Assembly (NCBI GenBank): GCA_030837265.1
Contig: JAUPKV010000049.1
Span: 1 to 15,370, forward strand
Direction: 5' to 3'
DNA length: 15,370 nucleotides
Origin: Methanobacteriota archaeon
GTDB taxonomy: Archaea > Halobacteriota > Methanosarcinia > Methanosarcinales > Methanosarcinaceae
Below the pieces are notes generated by a model that ran no database searches, had not been told where the DNA came from, and saw nothing but the letters and a program-made list of their open reading frames with translations. Both the position numbers and the translations under genes were made by a program. Positions 15,114 through 15,370 of the stretch are shown in pieces (within the stretch, counting starts at the first letter, position 1; the number at the start of each line of letters is the position of its first letter).

Positions 15114-15370
15114 ATCCGGACGTTTTTTTCGAAAATTTCGAACTGTTTGCCGATGCGCCAAATGGTATAAAAAAGCTGAGAGGGCTAATTCTTCAGCTAG
15201 CAATTAAAGGAAAGCTTGTGCCCCAGGATCAAAACGATGAGCCAGCTTCAACTGTGATTGAAAAGATTAAAGCGGAAAAAAATAGATTCGTTAAGGGTGC
15301 AGTAGCTCAAAGTAAATCACAATCAAGGATAGATATTAATGGTGTCCCTTATGATTTGCCCATTATTTGG
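15110..15370 (+). CDS. hsdS: Type I restriction-modification specificity subunit (HsdS), 3' part outside the window
   Basis: HsdS carries two target recognition domains, each reading one half of a bipartite DNA site, and holds HsdM and HsdR together. Only 87 residues are visible. They match the family's usual N-terminal helix: IKKLRGLILQLAIKGKLVPQ, then a DEPAS..IEKIKAEK helix, then YDLPIIW, the point where the first recognition domain normally begins (the family pattern is LP.GW). The ATG overlaps the hsdM stop (ATGA). The site recognised cannot be inferred because the recognition domains are not in the window. Confidence 0.9.
   Translation, partial: MNPDVFFENFELFADAPNGIKKLRGLILQLAIKGKLVPQDQNDEPASTVIEKIKAEKNRFVKGAVAQSKSQSRIDINGVPYDLPIIW

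Noticed and set aside
14254..15203. Minus-strand ORFs opposite hsdM and hsdS
   Set aside because: Long open frames result from the C-rich codon bias of hsdM; sequence is low complexity (Phe, Val, Gly) with no motif.

Overview
The window looks like chromosomal DNA of a methanogenic archaeon, most likely Methanosarcina or a close relative. The support is an archaeal AglB/STT3 oligosaccharyltransferase, a very large MEDS + multi-PAS sensor histidine kinase of the type common in Methanosarcinales, a decayed DUF1699-like gene (a family I know mainly from Methanosarcina), AT-rich TATA-like boxes upstream of genes, and long intergenic stretches full of gene remnants. The genus call is inference from gene content; no rRNA or tRNA is present.

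Layout. (1) 1-1914: 3' part of aglB, cut by the window edge. (2) 1915-3487: a gene-poor stretch holding a 91-bp MITE-like element with 25-bp inverted ends and a perfect 8-bp target duplication, a small four-helix membrane protein on the minus strand, degraded coding remnants, and a 57-residue HTH-like ORF with a good ribosome binding site. (3) 3488-6407, minus strand: an aldehyde dehydrogenase followed by an overlapping or abutting class-III aminotransferase, probably one operon that turns an amino compound into a semialdehyde and then an acid. The aminotransferase N-terminus contains a 12-bp tandem repeat encoding Gly-Pro-Phe-Glu units. (4) 6571-15370: a type I restriction-modification locus split into two parts. 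hsdR (6571-8871) is separated by about 4.8 kb from hsdM (13662-15113), which overlaps hsdS (15110 to the window edge) by ATGA. Between them lie a convergent 1097-residue MEDS/PAS histidine kinase, a DUF1699-like pseudogene with an in-frame TAA, an MFS transporter reduced to its two ends by a large internal deletion, and nine tandem 19-bp units directly in front of hsdM.

How it works together. HsdR (translocase/nuclease), HsdM (adenine methylase) and HsdS (specificity) would form one complex if all three are expressed. The material between them looks like accessory DNA in decay around one intact sensor kinase, which has no response regulator beside it. I see no clearly new multi-gene system. 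The most unusual items are the exact 19-bp array before hsdM, the MITE with its target duplication, the repeat-bearing gene junction in the aminotransferase operon, and the two pseudogenes and one possible relic that simple ORF calling misses.
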